This document shows positions 45,561-57,604 of a DNA stretch of 64,000 nt, piece after piece (the stretch's first letter is position 1; each line of letters starts with the position of its first letter). Source of the stretch: Acidimicrobiales bacterium (GTDB lineage Bacteria; Actinomycetota; Acidimicrobiia; Acidimicrobiales; Bog-793); contig DATLTN010000047.1 in NCBI GenBank assembly GCA_035533595.1, forward strand, positions 1-64,000, given 5' to 3'. Below the pieces are notes generated by a model, which saw only the letters and a program-made list of their open reading frames with translations, ran no database searches and was not told the DNA's origin. Position numbers and translations under genes: made by a program.

Positions 45561-47204
45561 ATGGGACTTCACATCCGCCACCACCGCCGCCCCGGCGGCG
45601 CCGCCCGACGCACCGCCCTCGCCGGAGCGCTGCTCGTCGGCGCCCTCGCCCTGCCGGGTGCCGCGCCTGCCGGCGCCGCGCTGCTGCCCGGGCTCTCCGG
45701 CGGGGGGGCGCGTTACGTCATCGGCGACCTCGGCTCGAGCGCCGTCGCGACCGTCATCGGCCTCGTCGAGCAGGTCGGCGGGACCGCCCTCGAGGACCTC
45801 GGCGTCGGCGGCCTCGTCGCCGCGACCCTCACCCCGCTCGAGGTGACCCTCCTCGGGCTGCTCCCGGGCGTGGTGGTGACCCCCGACCTCACCGTGCAGG
45901 TGCAGTCGGACGCCGCGCCGGCGACGACGCGCCCGCCCGCCGCGGTCTACCCGCAGCAGACCGGCGCGACCGACCTCTGGTCGGCGGGCGACGAGGGGGC
46001 CGGCGTCAACGTCGCCGTCCTCGACACCGGGATCGACAACCTGCCGGACCTGGCCGGTCGGCTCGTCGGCGGCGTCGACCTCAGCGGCGGCGGCGACCCC
46101 TTCAACGACCAGTACGGCCACGGCACCTTCGTCGCCGGGCTGATCGCAAGCAACGGCGCCTCGTCGGGGGGCTCCTACCTCGGGGAAGCGCCCGCGGCCG
46201 GGCTCGTCGCCGTCAAGGTCGCAGGGGCGAGCGGGACGACCGACCTCGCCACCGTCATCGAGGGCGTGGGGTGGACCATCGCGCACGCCGCCGCGTTCCA
46301 CATCCGCGTCCTCAACCTCTCCCTCGGCTACGTCCCCGTCGAGTCGACGGCACTCGACCCGCTGGACCAGGCGGTCGAGCGCGCCTGGGCGGCCGGCATC
46401 GTCGTCGTCGCCTCCGCGGGCAACGACGGTCCGACCAACGGCACGATCCTCGCCCCGGGGGACGACCCCGACGTCGTGACGGTGGGTGCGGTCGACGACC
46501 TCGGCCAGAGCGCGCCCGCCGCCGACCAGATGGCGAGCTTCTCGAGCGCCGGGCCGACGAACCCCGACGGCTGGTTCAAGCCCGACCTCGTGACCTCCGG
46601 GCGCTCGGTCGTGAGCCTCGCCGCCCCCGGTTCGACGGTCGAGGCCAGCTACCCCGAGGCGCGCGTCGGTAGCGGCAACTTCGTCGGCTCCGGCACCTCC
46701 TTCTCCGCGGCGGTGACCTCCGGCGCGGTCGCCCTCCTCCTCGCCGCCCACCCCTCCGAGCAGCCCAACCAGGTGAAGGCGGCGCTGCTGTCGAGCACCA
46801 CCCCCGGGCCGGTGGGGAACCCCTTCGTCGACGGCCACGGTGAGCTTGACGCCTCCGCCGCCGCCTCGGTGTCGGGCCTCACCCTCACCTCGCACCCCGG
46901 GGGCCCCGCCGTCCGGCTCGGCCTCACCGTGTCCCTCGAGAACGCCTGGGCGCAGTCCAGCTGGAACCCCGGCAACTGGTCGAGCCTCGCGTGGAACGGC
47001 AACTGGTCGAGCCTCGCCTGGAACGGCAACTGGTCGAGCCTCGCCTGGAACGGCGCCACCTTCAACTCCCTCGCCTGGAACGGCGGGGCCTGGTCGAGCA
47101 GCGCCTGGAGCTCGCTCGCCTGGAACGGCGAGCAGTGGGACTCGCTCGCCTGGAACGGCGAGGCGTGGAGCTCGGTGGCGTGGAACGGCTCTTCGTGGAG
47201 CTGA
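45561..47204 (+). CDS. Secreted subtilisin-like serine protease (S8) with W-N-G repeat tail
   Basis: A 547-residue protein. The signal peptide is at about 1-40 (basic start, 'TALAGALLVGALALPGAAPA', AGA). The catalytic residues are D155 ('VAVLDTGIDN'), H187 ('YGHGTFVAGL'), N288 ('ASAGNDG') and S380 ('GTSFSAAVTSG'), all intact. From about residue 467 the C-terminus is a run of 9-10-residue units of the form G-N-W-S-S-L-A-W-N, three of them identical, then more divergent copies to the end. GGAGGAG 4 nt before ATG 45561 fixes the start; upstream frame is not coding. The tail may anchor the enzyme to the cell surface. Confidence 0.93.
   Translation: MGLHIRHHRRPGGAARRTALAGALLVGALALPGAAPAGAALLPGLSGGGARYVIGDLGSSAVATVIGLVEQVGGTALEDLGVGGLVAATLTPLEVTLLGLLPGVVVTPDLTVQVQSDAAPATTRPPAAVYPQQTGATDLWSAGDEGAGVNVAVLDTGIDNLPDLAGRLVGGVDLSGGGDPFNDQYGHGTFVAGLIASNGASSGGSYLGEAPAAGLVAVKVAGASGTTDLATVIEGVGWTIAHAAAFHIRVLNLSLGYVPVESTALDPLDQAVERAWAAGIVVVASAGNDGPTNGTILAPGDDPDVVTVGAVDDLGQSAPAADQMASFSSAGPTNPDGWFKPDLVTSGRSVVSLAAPGSTVEASYPEARVGSGNFVGSGTSFSAAVTSGAVALLLAAHPSEQPNQVKAALLSSTTPGPVGNPFVDGHGELDASAAASVSGLTLTSHPGGPAVRLGLTVSLENAWAQSSWNPGNWSSLAWNGNWSSLAWNGNWSSLAWNGATFNSLAWNGGAWSSSAWSSLAWNGEQWDSLAWNGEAWSSVAWNGSSWS
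46971..47051 (+). repeat. Three tandem 27-bp repeats in the subtilase tail
   Basis: Units 46971-46997, 46998-47024 and 47025-47051 differ by at most one base and each encodes GNWSSLAWN. Degenerate copies continue to the stop. Near-identity at DNA level points to recent duplication. Confidence 0.9.
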
Positions 47205-47241
47205 CCGGTCCGCGCGGGCGGCCGATCGTGGGGCGCAGGCG

Positions 47242-49974
47242 GTGAGCCTCCCGCCCCGCGCCCGTCTCGTCGTCGCGCTCGCCGCGCTCGGCGGAGCCGC
47301 CGCGCTCGCCGGCGCGTCGGCGCGCCTTTCGGGCGCGACGCCCTCCACGCGCGCCCTCGTGCTCGGTGGGGTCTTCGGCCTCCTCGTGCTCGGGAGCTGG
47401 CTGCGGCCGCTCCTCGTCTACGTGGGTGAGCAGTCCGAGGCGATCCACCTCGACGAGGGCTTCCTCGTCGTGCTCGTACTGCTCGTCGGCCCCGACCTCA
47501 CCGTGGTGGTCTTCGGCGCGGCGTCGGTCACCGCGCAGCTGCTGAAGCGGCGGCCGCTCGCGAAGTCGCTCTTCAACACGGGTCAGCTGGTGGCCGCGAC
47601 GGGGGTCGCCGCCGCGGTCTTCGACCTCGTGGGCGCGGCCGGCCGGCCGCTCTCGGCGACGGTGGTGGCGGCGGCGTTGCTCGCCGCGGCGATCTTCTCG
47701 GTCGCGAACTCCGCCGCGGTCGCCGCGATCCTCTGGGCGACCGGCGCGCCGTGGCGGTCCGGGATCCTCGACGGCCTCGACGTCCGCCTGCGCGTCGAGG
47801 GCGGGGGCACCGTCGTCGCCACCGTCTGCGCCCTCGTCACCTCGGCGTTCCCCTGGGCGCTGCCGCTCGCGGTGCTGCCGCTGCTCATCCTCCGCCAGGT
47901 GCTCGCCGGCCACTTCGAGGCGCGCCGCGACCGCGCCCGGATGCAGGGCCTGTTCCAGTCGACGGTCGCGGTCCACCGTTCGATCGGCGCGAAGGAGGTG
48001 ACCCGCGACATCCTCGACGCGGCGCGCGCCTTGTTGCGCTGCCAGGAGGCGGCGCTCGCTCCCGCGGGGGGAGGCTACGAGCTGAGCTCGGCGCTCCCCC
48101 TCGGCGAGGGCGACCTCGTCCTCGGCGTCGACGGCCGCAGCCGCACCGAACCCTTCGACGCCGCGGACCAGTCGCTGCTCGACGCGCTCGCCGCGGTCGG
48201 CGCAGGGGCGCTGTCGAACGCCGCCCTCTACGAGTCCAAGCGCCGCCAGCAGGAGCGCCTCTCGGCGATCACCTCGAGCCTCGGCGAGGGCGTCTGCGCG
48301 GTCGACCGGAGCGGGCGCGTCATCTTCGCCAACCGCGCCGCCTGCACCATGCTCGGCTGGGAGCTGCAGGGCGGGCGGGACGACGTCACCGTGCTCGGCG
48401 AGGAGAGCCGGGGGCCGCTCGCGCCGCCCTTTGTCGTGACCGCCGCCGAGCGCGCCTTCACGACGCCGGACGGCGTGAGCTACGACACCCGCTTCCCGCG
48501 CGCCGACGGGAGCCTGTTCGACGTCGCCTGCACCGTCTCCCCGATCGCCGAGGGGGGGACGGTCACCGGCGCCGTGCTCGTCTTTCGCGACATCAGCGAG
48601 CGCAAGCAGCTCGAGGAGCAGCTCGCCCGCCACGCCTTCCACGACGCGCTCACCTCGCTGCCCAACCGTCGCCTCTTCCTCGACCACCTCGACCACGCGC
48701 TCCGCCGGGCCGAGCGCAACCACGGCCTTCACGCCGTGCTGTTCTGCGACGTCGACCGCTTCAAGATCGTGAACGACAGCCTCGGCCACCACGTCGGCGA
48801 CTCGTTGCTGATGGCGATCGCCGAGCGGATCGCGGCGACGCTGCGCCCTGGGGACACGCTCGCCCGCTTCGGCGGGGACGAGTTCACGCTGCTGCTCGAG
48901 GACGTGCAGGAGGGCGAGGCCGCCGCCGCCGCGGAGCGCATCCTCGAGGCGCTGCGGTCGCCGATCACCCTCCCCGACGGCCACGAGGTGGTCGCGAGCG
49001 TGAGCGTCGGCATCGGCCTCAGCCGGGCGGGAGCGGGACGCGACGACGTGCTGCACGACGCCGACGTCGCGATGTACCAGGCCAAGGCGGTGGGGCGGGG
49101 CGGGACCTTCCGGCTCTTCGACGCGGGGGCGATGGGGCTGCGCTCCGCCGAGCGCATCGACCTCGAGGCGGGCCTCCGCCGCGCCCTCGAGCGCGGTCAG
49201 ATAGAGGTCTACTACCAGCCCCTCTACTCGGTCGCGAAGCGGACGCTCGTCGCCGTCGAGGCCCTCGTCCGCTGGAACCACCCCGAACGCGGTGTGCTCT
49301 CCCCCGAGCACTTCATCGGCCTCGCCGAGGACACCGGCCTCATCCTGCCGCTCGGGCGCGAGGTGCTCCTGCAGGCGTGCCGCAAGGCGCGCGCCTGGGC
49401 CGAGGACTTCGCCGCCCCGATCGCCGTCGGGATCAACCTCTCCGCCCGCCAGTTCCAGGACCCCGCGCTCATCAGCGACATCGAGCAGGTCTTCGCTCGC
49501 ACCGGCGTCGATCCCGCCCAGCTCTGTTTCGAGATCACCGAGAGCCTCGCGATGGAGGACGTCGCCCGCACCAACGAGGTGCTGGCGCGGCTGAAGGACC
49601 TCGGGGCGCGCGTCGCGATCGACGACTTCGGCACCGGCTACTCGGCCCTCGGCTACCTCGCGAGCTTCCCGATCGACGTCGTGAAGATCGACCGCACCTT
49701 CGTCGAGGGGATCGCGAGCGACCCCGTGAAGTCGGCGATCGTCTCGGCGGTGATCACGATGTCCAAGGCCATCGGCTCGACGACGGTCGTCGAGGGCGTC
49801 GAGTCCGAGGAGCAGCTGCTGCACCTGCGCGCGCTCGGCTGCACCGTCGCGCAGGGCCACTACCTCTCCCTCCCGCTGCGCGACCTCGCGCTCGAGGCGC
49901 TGCTGCCGCCAGAGCGGGCGGGAATGGCGACGATCGCCCGGCCGGCACGCCGGCGCCAGCGCGTCGTCGCCTGA
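47242..49974 (+). CDS. Membrane PAS-GGDEF-EAL cyclic-di-GMP protein
   Basis: A 910-residue protein from GTG 47242. Residues 1-220 hold about 8 hydrophobic segments. A GAF-like region (about 240-330) is followed by a PAS domain (about 335-455, 'AVDRSGRVIFANRAACTMLG'). The GGDEF domain has an intact 'RFGGDEFTL' near 544. The EAL domain has 'AVEALVRWNHPERGVLSPEH' near 671, 'INLSARQFQ', 'FEITESLAMED' and '[18 protein letters not shown]'. Both catalytic signatures are present. It begins 37 nt after the subtilase stop on the same strand, so cyclic-di-GMP signalling and protease production may be linked. Confidence 0.91.
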   Translation: MSLPPRARLVVALAALGGAAALAGASARLSGATPSTRALVLGGVFGLLVLGSWLRPLLVYVGEQSEAIHLDEGFLVVLVLLVGPDLTVVVFGAASVTAQLLKRRPLAKSLFNTGQLVAATGVAAAVFDLVGAAGRPLSATVVAAALLAAAIFSVANSAAVAAILWATGAPWRSGILDGLDVRLRVEGGGTVVATVCALVTSAFPWALPLAVLPLLILRQVLAGHFEARRDRARMQGLFQSTVAVHRSIGAKEVTRDILDAARALLRCQEAALAPAGGGYELSSALPLGEGDLVLGVDGRSRTEPFDAADQSLLDALAAVGAGALSNAALYESKRRQQERLSAITSSLGEGVCAVDRSGRVIFANRAACTMLGWELQGGRDDVTVLGEESRGPLAPPFVVTAAERAFTTPDGVSYDTRFPRADGSLFDVACTVSPIAEGGTVTGAVLVFRDISERKQLEEQLARHAFHDALTSLPNRRLFLDHLDHALRRAERNHGLHAVLFCDVDRFKIVNDSLGHHVGDSLLMAIAERIAATLRPGDTLARFGGDEFTLLLEDVQEGEAAAAAERILEALRSPITLPDGHEVVASVSVGIGLSRAGAGRDDVLHDADVAMYQAKAVGRGGTFRLFDAGAMGLRSAERIDLEAGLRRALERGQIEVYYQPLYSVAKRTLVAVEALVRWNHPERGVLSPEHFIGLAEDTGLILPLGREVLLQACRKARAWAEDFAAPIAVGINLSARQFQDPALISDIEQVFARTGVDPAQLCFEITESLAMEDVARTNEVLARLKDLGARVAIDDFGTGYSALGYLASFPIDVVKIDRTFVEGIASDPVKSAIVSAVITMSKAIGSTTVVEGVESEEQLLHLRALGCTVAQGHYLSLPLRDLALEALLPPERAGMATIARPARRRQRVVA

Positions 49975-49990
49975 TCCCGCGGGAGCGCGC

Positions 49991-51217
49991 TCAGCCCTCG
50001 CCGCGCAGCAGCGCGTCGCGCCGGCGCTCGAGGAAGGCGCGCTCGGGTGCGGTCGGCGCGAGCTCAAAGGCCCGCTGGTAGGCCTCGGCCGCCTCCGCGG
50101 TGCGGCCGAGGCGGCGGAGGAGGTCGGCGCGCGTCGCTGGAAGCAGGTAGGTGCGGGCGAGCACCTCGTCGCCAGCGAGCGCCTCGACGAGGCCGAGCGC
50201 CGCGGCGGGCCCGTCGGCCATCGAGACGGCGACGGCGCGGTTGAGGGCGACGATCGGCGTCGGCAGCACCCGCAGCAGCTCGCCGTAGAGGAGGGCGATC
50301 TGGCGCCAGTCCGTCGCCCCGCCCTCTCCGGACTCGGCGTGCAACGCGGCGATCGCCGCCTGCAGCGCGTAGGGGCCGGGGCGGCCGCCGCTCGCGACGA
50401 GGCTGTCCTCGACGAGCGCCACGCCGCGCGCGATCTGCTTGTGGTCCCATTGGCTGCGGTCCTGGTCGGGGAGGAGGACGAGGTCGCCGCGCCGGTCGAG
50501 GCGCGTCGCCCGCCGGGCGTCGTGCAGCAGCAGCAGGGCGAGCAGGCCACGCACCTCGGGCTCGTCGGGGACGAGCGCGGCGAGCACCTCGCCGAGGCGC
50601 ACCGCCTCGTTGCACAGCTCGTGGCGGACGACGCTGTCGCCGGCGCTCGCGCTGTAGCCCTCGTTGAAGATCAGGTAGATCACCGCCAGCACCGAGGCGA
50701 GGCGCTCGGGGAGCTGCTCGGCCGGCGGCACGCGGTAGGGGATGTGCGCGGCGGCGATCTTGCGCTTGGCGCGCACGATGCGCTGCGCCATCGTCGCCTC
50801 CGGGACGAGGAAGGCGCGGGCGATCTCGGGGGTCGTGAGACCCCCGAGGGTGCGCAGCGTGAGGGCGACGCGGGCGTCGGGGGCGATCGCCGGGTGGCAG
50901 CACGTGAAGATCAGCCGCAGCCGCTCGTCGGCGACCGGCCCCGGGTCCTCGAGGTAGGTCTCTTCGACAGCGGGGTCGCCCGCCGCGGCGCTGAGCTCGC
51001 TGCCGCGCACCTCGCGGCGCGCCCGGTCGATCGCCTTGCGGCGCGCCGTCGTGAGCAGCCACGCCGCGGGGCGGTCGGGGGGGCGCTCCCCCCAGTGGCG
51101 CAGCGCCTCGACCGCGGCTTCCTGGAGGGCGTCCTCGGCGAGGTCGAAGTCGCCGCAGCTCTTGATGAGCGAGGCCAGCACGAGGCCGCGCTCCTCGCGG
51201 AGCGCGGCCTCGAGCAC
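49991..51217 (-). CDS. ECF42-like RNA polymerase sigma factor with C-terminal extension
   Basis: A 408-residue sigma factor. Region 2 is at about 1-75 ('GDFDLAEDALQEAAVEALRH', 'AAWLLTTARRKAIDRARRE') and region 4 at about 105-165 ('TLGGLTTPEIARAFLVPEAT'). The long C-terminal domain ('YLIFNEGYSASAGDSVVRHE', 'LDRRGDLVLLPDQDRSQWD', then TPR-like helices) is typical of ECF42. There is no anti-sigma gene; the family is instead paired with a DGPF protein, which is indeed the next gene upstream, 11 nt away. Confidence 0.9.
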   Translation of the reverse strand: MLEAALREERGLVLASLIKSCGDFDLAEDALQEAAVEALRHWGERPPDRPAAWLLTTARRKAIDRARREVRGSELSAAAGDPAVEETYLEDPGPVADERLRLIFTCCHPAIAPDARVALTLRTLGGLTTPEIARAFLVPEATMAQRIVRAKRKIAAAHIPYRVPPAEQLPERLASVLAVIYLIFNEGYSASAGDSVVRHELCNEAVRLGEVLAALVPDEPEVRGLLALLLLHDARRATRLDRRGDLVLLPDQDRSQWDHKQIARGVALVEDSLVASGGRPGPYALQAAIAALHAESGEGGATDWRQIALLYGELLRVLPTPIVALNRAVAVSMADGPAAALGLVEALAGDEVLARTYLLPATRADLLRRLGRTAEAAEAYQRAFELAPTAPERAFLERRRDALLRGEG

Positions 51218-51228
51218 GTGCTCAGGGT

Positions 51229-51582
51229 TCAGCTCGGCATCCCCATCTCGCGGATCGGGCGCACCTCGATGCCCGCGGTGCGGGCGTCGGGGATCCTCGC
51301 CGCCAGCTCGAGGGCGCGGTCGAGGTCCTTCACGTCGACGATGTAGTAGCCGGCGAGGAACTCCTTCACCTCGGCGAAGGGGCCGTCGGTCGTGGAGGTC
51401 GTCCCCCCGCGCACCTTCACCGTCGTCGCCGTGTCGGGGCCCTCGAGCGGGTCACCGCTCACGAGCTCGCCGCTCTCGACGATCGACTGGGTGAACGCCA
51501 TGTACTCGCCCATCATCGCCTCGGCCTCCGCCGGGTCCTCCCAGTCCGAGCCGTTGGTGTGGATCAGCAGCATGTACTTCAT
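51229..51582 (-). CDS. DGPF / YCII-related protein
   Basis: A 117-residue ferredoxin-like-fold protein. It begins 'MKYMLLIHTNGSDWEDPAEA' and contains 'TDGPFAEVKEFLAGYYIVDV', the DGPF signature. Proteins of this type are encoded next to ECF42 sigma factors and are thought to be their partners or targets. ATG at 51582 follows AGGAGG. Confidence 0.9.
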   Translation of the reverse strand: MKYMLLIHTNGSDWEDPAEAEAMMGEYMAFTQSIVESGELVSGDPLEGPDTATTVKVRGGTTSTTDGPFAEVKEFLAGYYIVDVKDLDRALELAARIPDARTAGIEVRPIREMGMPS

Positions 51583-51738
51583 CGCCTACCTCCTGTAGAT
51601 GCCTACACCGAAACGACGAACGGTTCTCCGCCCGATCGACATCGTCGACGGGGAAAACACCGGCGACGGAAAATGAGCGTCGACCTGGCCGATCTCGCCC
51701 GCGCCTCGCCGTTCGCGTGATTGGGAGGAGCCCTCGGA

Positions 51739-52293
51739 TCAGTACATGCCGAGCTGCAGGCGGGCCGCCTCGGACATCCGCGAGAGGTCCCACGGCGGGT
51801 CCCAGACCAGCTCGACGTCGACCTCCTCGACGCCCGGCAGCGCGGCGACGGCGGTCTTCGCGTCGTCGGCGAGGACGTCGCCCATCCCGCAGCCGGGCGC
51901 GGTCATCGACATCTTGATCTCGACGCGCTGGCCGCCCCCGGGCGCCTCGCTGAGCTCGCAGCCGTAGATGAGGCCGAGGTCGACGACGTTGACGGGGATC
52001 TCCGGGTCAAAGACGCTCTTCAGCTCCTCGAGCACCTGCTCGAGGTCGGCGGGGGCGCCGCTGCCAGCCGCTGCCGCGGGGGCCTCCTCCGGCGCCTCGA
52101 GGCCGAGCGCGTCGGCGTCCGCGCCGGCGACGCGCGCGAGGTAGCCGCGCATCGTCGTCACCGTGAAGGTGCCGCCGAGCGACTGGGTGACGTAGACCTC
52201 CTCCCCCTCGTGCAGCAGCATCTTCGTGCCACCGGGGATGAGGGTCGCCTCGCAGATGCGAGAGACGATCACCGGGCTGCGGGCCTCGCTCAT
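51739..52293 (-). CDS. sufT: Fe-S cluster assembly protein SufT (MIP18/DUF59)
   Basis: A 184-residue protein. The N-terminal SufT-specific part has 'ATLIPGGTKMLLHEGEEVYV' and 'TQSLGGTFTV'. After an Ala/Pro linker, the DUF59 domain has 'LKSVFDPEIPVNVVDLGLIY', 'KMSMTAPGCGMGDVL' (conserved Cys) and 'VWDPPWDLSRMSEAARLQLG'. It is a maturation or carrier factor for Fe-S proteins. ATG 52293, 2 nt after the sufU stop, is the start; it is the last gene of the suf operon. Confidence 0.9.
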   Translation of the reverse strand: MSEARSPVIVSRICEATLIPGGTKMLLHEGEEVYVTQSLGGTFTVTTMRGYLARVAGADADALGLEAPEEAPAAAAGSGAPADLEQVLEELKSVFDPEIPVNVVDLGLIYGCELSEAPGGGQRVEIKMSMTAPGCGMGDVLADDAKTAVAALPGVEEVDVELVWDPPWDLSRMSEAARLQLGMY

Positions 52294-52295
52294 CG

Positions 52296-52748
52296 TCACT
52301 CCGTCGACACCGGCTGCGCGCCCTCGTCGAGGGCGCTCTTCAGCGCGTGCCAGCCGAGGCTCGCGCACTTCACCCGCGCCGGGTACTCCGAGACGCCCGA
52401 GAGCACCGCGAGCTTGCCGAGGTGCTCCGGCTCGGCGACGGCGTCCGGCCCCTCGGTGAGCAGCGTGTGCACCTCTGCGAAGAGCGCGCGCGCCGTCTCT
52501 TCGTCCTCGCCCTTCAGCGCCTGGGTCATGAGCGACGTCGAGGCCTTGGAGATCGCGCAGCCCTGGCCCTGGAAGGAGATGTCCGCGATGCGGCCGTCGG
52601 CCATCTTCAGATAGAGGGTGATCTGGTCCCCGCAGAGCGGGTTGTAGGCCTCGACGGTCGCCGTCGCGTCCGCGAGCACCGCGAAGTTCCGCGGCGACTT
52701 CGAGTGCTCGATGATCACCTCTTGGTAGAGGTCGCCGAGCTCGCTCAC
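52296..52748 (-). CDS. sufU: SufU, zinc-dependent sulfur acceptor
   Basis: A 150-residue IscU-like protein of the SufU type. It has 'EAYNPLCGDQITLYLK' (C40 and D42), 'SFQGQGCAISKASTSLMTQA' (second Cys) and 'RVKCASLGWHALK' (third Cys), the zinc ligands. It accepts sulfur from SufS. Its ATG overlaps the sufS stop by 4 nt. Confidence 0.93.
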   Translation of the reverse strand: MSELGDLYQEVIIEHSKSPRNFAVLADATATVEAYNPLCGDQITLYLKMADGRIADISFQGQGCAISKASTSLMTQALKGEDEETARALFAEVHTLLTEGPDAVAEPEHLGKLAVLSGVSEYPARVKCASLGWHALKSALDEGAQPVSTE

Positions 52749-53998
52749 CGGAAGGCCTCCTCCACCTTGTGCAGCGCGGCGACGAGCGCGTCGATCTCGG
52801 TCGTCGTCGAGTAGCAGCCGAGCGAGGCGCGCGCCGTCGCTGGGATGCCGAGGCGCTCCATCAGCGGCTGCGCGCAGTGGTGGCCGGTGCGCACCGCGAC
52901 CCCCTCGCGGTCGAGGATCGTGCCGATGTCGTGCGGGTGCACGTCGGCGAGGGTGAACGAGAGGACGCCGACCTTGGCGGGCGCCGTCCCGACGAGGGTG
53001 AGGCCGGGCACCGCTTCAAGGGCGGCCGTGCCGTAGGAGAGGACCGCGGCCTCGTGGCGCTCCAGCCCCTCGCCGCGTATGCGCTCGAGGAAGCCGACCG
53101 CGCTCGCCAGGCCGACCGCGCCCGAGAGGTCCGGGGTCCCGGCCTCGAAGCGCTGCGGCGGCGCGGCGTAGGTCGTCCCCGAGAAGCGCACGGTGCGGAT
53201 CATGTCGCCACCGCCCTGGTAGGGGGGCATCTCCTCGAGGAGCTCGCGCCGCCCCCAGAGCACCCCGATGCCGGTCGGCCCGTACATCTTGTGGCCCGAG
53301 AAGGCGTAGAAGTCACAGCCGAGCTCGGCGACGTCGACCGGCAGGTGCGGGACGGCCTGCGCGCCGTCGACGACGACGACCGCGCCGACGCCGTGCGCGC
53401 GCGCCGCGACCTCGCGCACCGGGTTCACGGCGCCGAGCACGTTCGAGACGTGGGCGAGGGCGACGATCCGCGTCCGCTCGCTGAGCAGCGAGTCGAGCGC
53501 CGAGAGCTCGAGGACGCCCGTGTCGTCGACCGGGAGGACGACGAGGTGCGCCCCCCGCTCCTCGCAGACGAGCTGCCAGGGGACGATGTTCGAGTGGTGC
53601 TCCATCTCGGTGACGAGGACCTCGTCGCCGGCGCGCAGGTGGGTGCGGCCGTAGCTGTGGGCGACGAGGTTCAGCGCCTCGGTGGTGCCGCGGGTGAAGA
53701 TCACCTCGGAGTCCGCGGCGGCCCCGAGGAAGGCGGCGAGGCGCGCCCGCGCCCCCTCGTAGTCCTCGGTCGCCCGCTCAGAGAGGTAGTGCACGCCGCG
53801 GTGGACGTTCGCGTTGTGGCCGGCGTAGAAGGCGGTGATCGCGTCCAGCACGACCTGCGGCTTGTGGCTCGTCGCCGCCGAGTCGAGGTAGACGAGGGGC
53901 TTGCCGTAGGGACGGGTGGAGAGGATCGGGAACTCGGCGCGCAGCGCCTCGATGTCGAGGCGACCGAGCAGCGCCGCCTCGGCGACGGGGGTGGTCAT
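52745..53998 (-). CDS. sufS: Cysteine desulfurase SufS
   Basis: A 417-residue PLP-dependent class V aminotransferase that releases sulfur from cysteine. It has 'YLDSAATSHKPQVVLDAITA', the PLP lysine in 'YAFSGHKMYGPTGIGVLWG', and the catalytic cysteine in 'VAVRTGHHCAQPLMERLG'. It overlaps sufD by 4 nt upstream and sufU by 4 nt downstream. Confidence 0.95.
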   Translation of the reverse strand: MTTPVAEAALLGRLDIEALRAEFPILSTRPYGKPLVYLDSAATSHKPQVVLDAITAFYAGHNANVHRGVHYLSERATEDYEGARARLAAFLGAAADSEVIFTRGTTEALNLVAHSYGRTHLRAGDEVLVTEMEHHSNIVPWQLVCEERGAHLVVLPVDDTGVLELSALDSLLSERTRIVALAHVSNVLGAVNPVREVAARAHGVGAVVVVDGAQAVPHLPVDVAELGCDFYAFSGHKMYGPTGIGVLWGRRELLEEMPPYQGGGDMIRTVRFSGTTYAAPPQRFEAGTPDLSGAVGLASAVGFLERIRGEGLERHEAAVLSYGTAALEAVPGLTLVGTAPAKVGVLSFTLADVHPHDIGTILDREGVAVRTGHHCAQPLMERLGIPATARASLGCYSTTTEIDALVAALHKVEEAFR

Positions 53999-55307
53999 CG
54001 GCCGGCCCGGCTCGCAACGGGCACCCGCTCGGCGACGAGCTCGTGCACGTGGCTGCGCAGGAGCGCCGGCTCGAAGCGCTCGAGGAGCTCGCCGACGAAC
54101 CCCGAGATGAGGAGCTGGCGGGCGGCCTCCTCGGGGATGCCCCGCGAGCGGAGGTAGAAGAGCGCCTCGTCGTCGAGCTGCCCCACAGCCGCGCCGTGGG
54201 AGACCTTCACGTCGTCGGCGAGGATCTCGAGGCGGGGGCGGGTGTCCACCTCGGCCTGGTCCGAGAGGAGGAGGTTCTTGTTCGCCTGGCTGGCGTCGGT
54301 GCCGCCGGCGTCGAGGGCGACGAGCACCCTGCCGTTGAAGACACCGTGCGCCCGGTCGTCGACCACGCCCTTGTAGAGCTCGCGGCTCACGCAGTGGCCG
54401 GCGTCGTGGGCGATCGTCGTCGGGTTGTCGTGCTGCTGCTCGCCGTGGGGCATGAAAAGGCCGTTCACCTCGGCGGAGGCGCCCTCGCCGGTGAGGTGGA
54501 CCTGCACCTCGTGACGGGCGATCGCCCCCCCGAGCGCGAGCGACTGCGAAGAGAAGTGGCTGTCGCGACCCTGGCGGACGTCGAGGGCGGCGAGGTGGAA
54601 GGCCTGCTCACCCTCGAGCTGCACCTTGTAGTGGGAGAGCGTCGCGCCCGCGCCGAGCACGATCTCGGTGACCGCGTTGTCGAGGTAGCAGCCGTCGGCG
54701 GCGCCGTAGTAGCTCTCGACGACCGTCGCCCGGCTGTGCGCGCCGGCGACGACGACGGTGCGGGGGCTCACGAGCAGCGGCCCGGCCGTGCGGCTCTGCA
54801 GGAAGACGAGGTGGAGCGGCGCCTCGATCACCGCCTCCTCGTCGATCACGAGGTAGGCGCCGTCCGCGGCGAAGGCGGTGTTGAGCGAGCCGAAGGTGTC
54901 CGAGGTGGCGAGCGCGGCGCGCAGGTGCGCCTCGAGGACGGCGCGGTCCTCGACGAGCGCCTGCGCGAGCGCCTTCACGCGAAAGCCCGCCGCGTCCCCG
55001 CCGAGGCGGGAGCGGGAGCTGTCGAGGTGTCCGTTCACGAACACGACGCGGGCGCCGCCGAGATCCGGGACGCGGGCGTCGAGGGCGGCGAGTTCCTCGG
55101 GCGCGGGCGCATCCGCGGCGACGGAGAGCTCGAGCGCGAGCAGCGGCGCGAGACGGGTGTAACGCCAGTCCTCGTGCTTTCGCGTCGGGAAGCCCTGGGC
55201 GGCGGCGCGCGCGTAGGCCTCGCGCCGCAGCGCGCCGAGCCAGCTGTCGTCGCCGCTGTCCTCGACGGGGAGGGGGCCCGCCCAGTCGAGGGTCGCCGTT
55301 AGTGCGG

Positions 55308-55311
<4 letters not shown>
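53995..55311 (-). CDS. sufD: Fe-S cluster scaffold subunit SufD
   Basis: A 438-residue SufBD-family protein. It has the conserved 'RKHEDWRYTRLAPLLAL' near the N-terminus, the beta-helix core with 'VVESYYGAADGCYLDNAVTE', and the C-terminal 'SHGAAVGQLDDEALFYLRSR' and 'GIPEEAARQLLISGF'. It forms the SufBC2D scaffold with SufB and SufC. The starts and stops overlap sufC and sufS by 4 nt each. Confidence 0.94.
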
Positions 55312-57499
<2,188 letters not shown>

Positions 57500-57604
57500 C
57501 GCACGCCGCTCCAGCCCTCTCCTGACGCACTGGCCATCTCTGAACCTCGTCTCCTTCGTGGCGCCGACCACGTCCCACGGGCGGAGCCGCCGGAGCCTGC
57601 GCAC

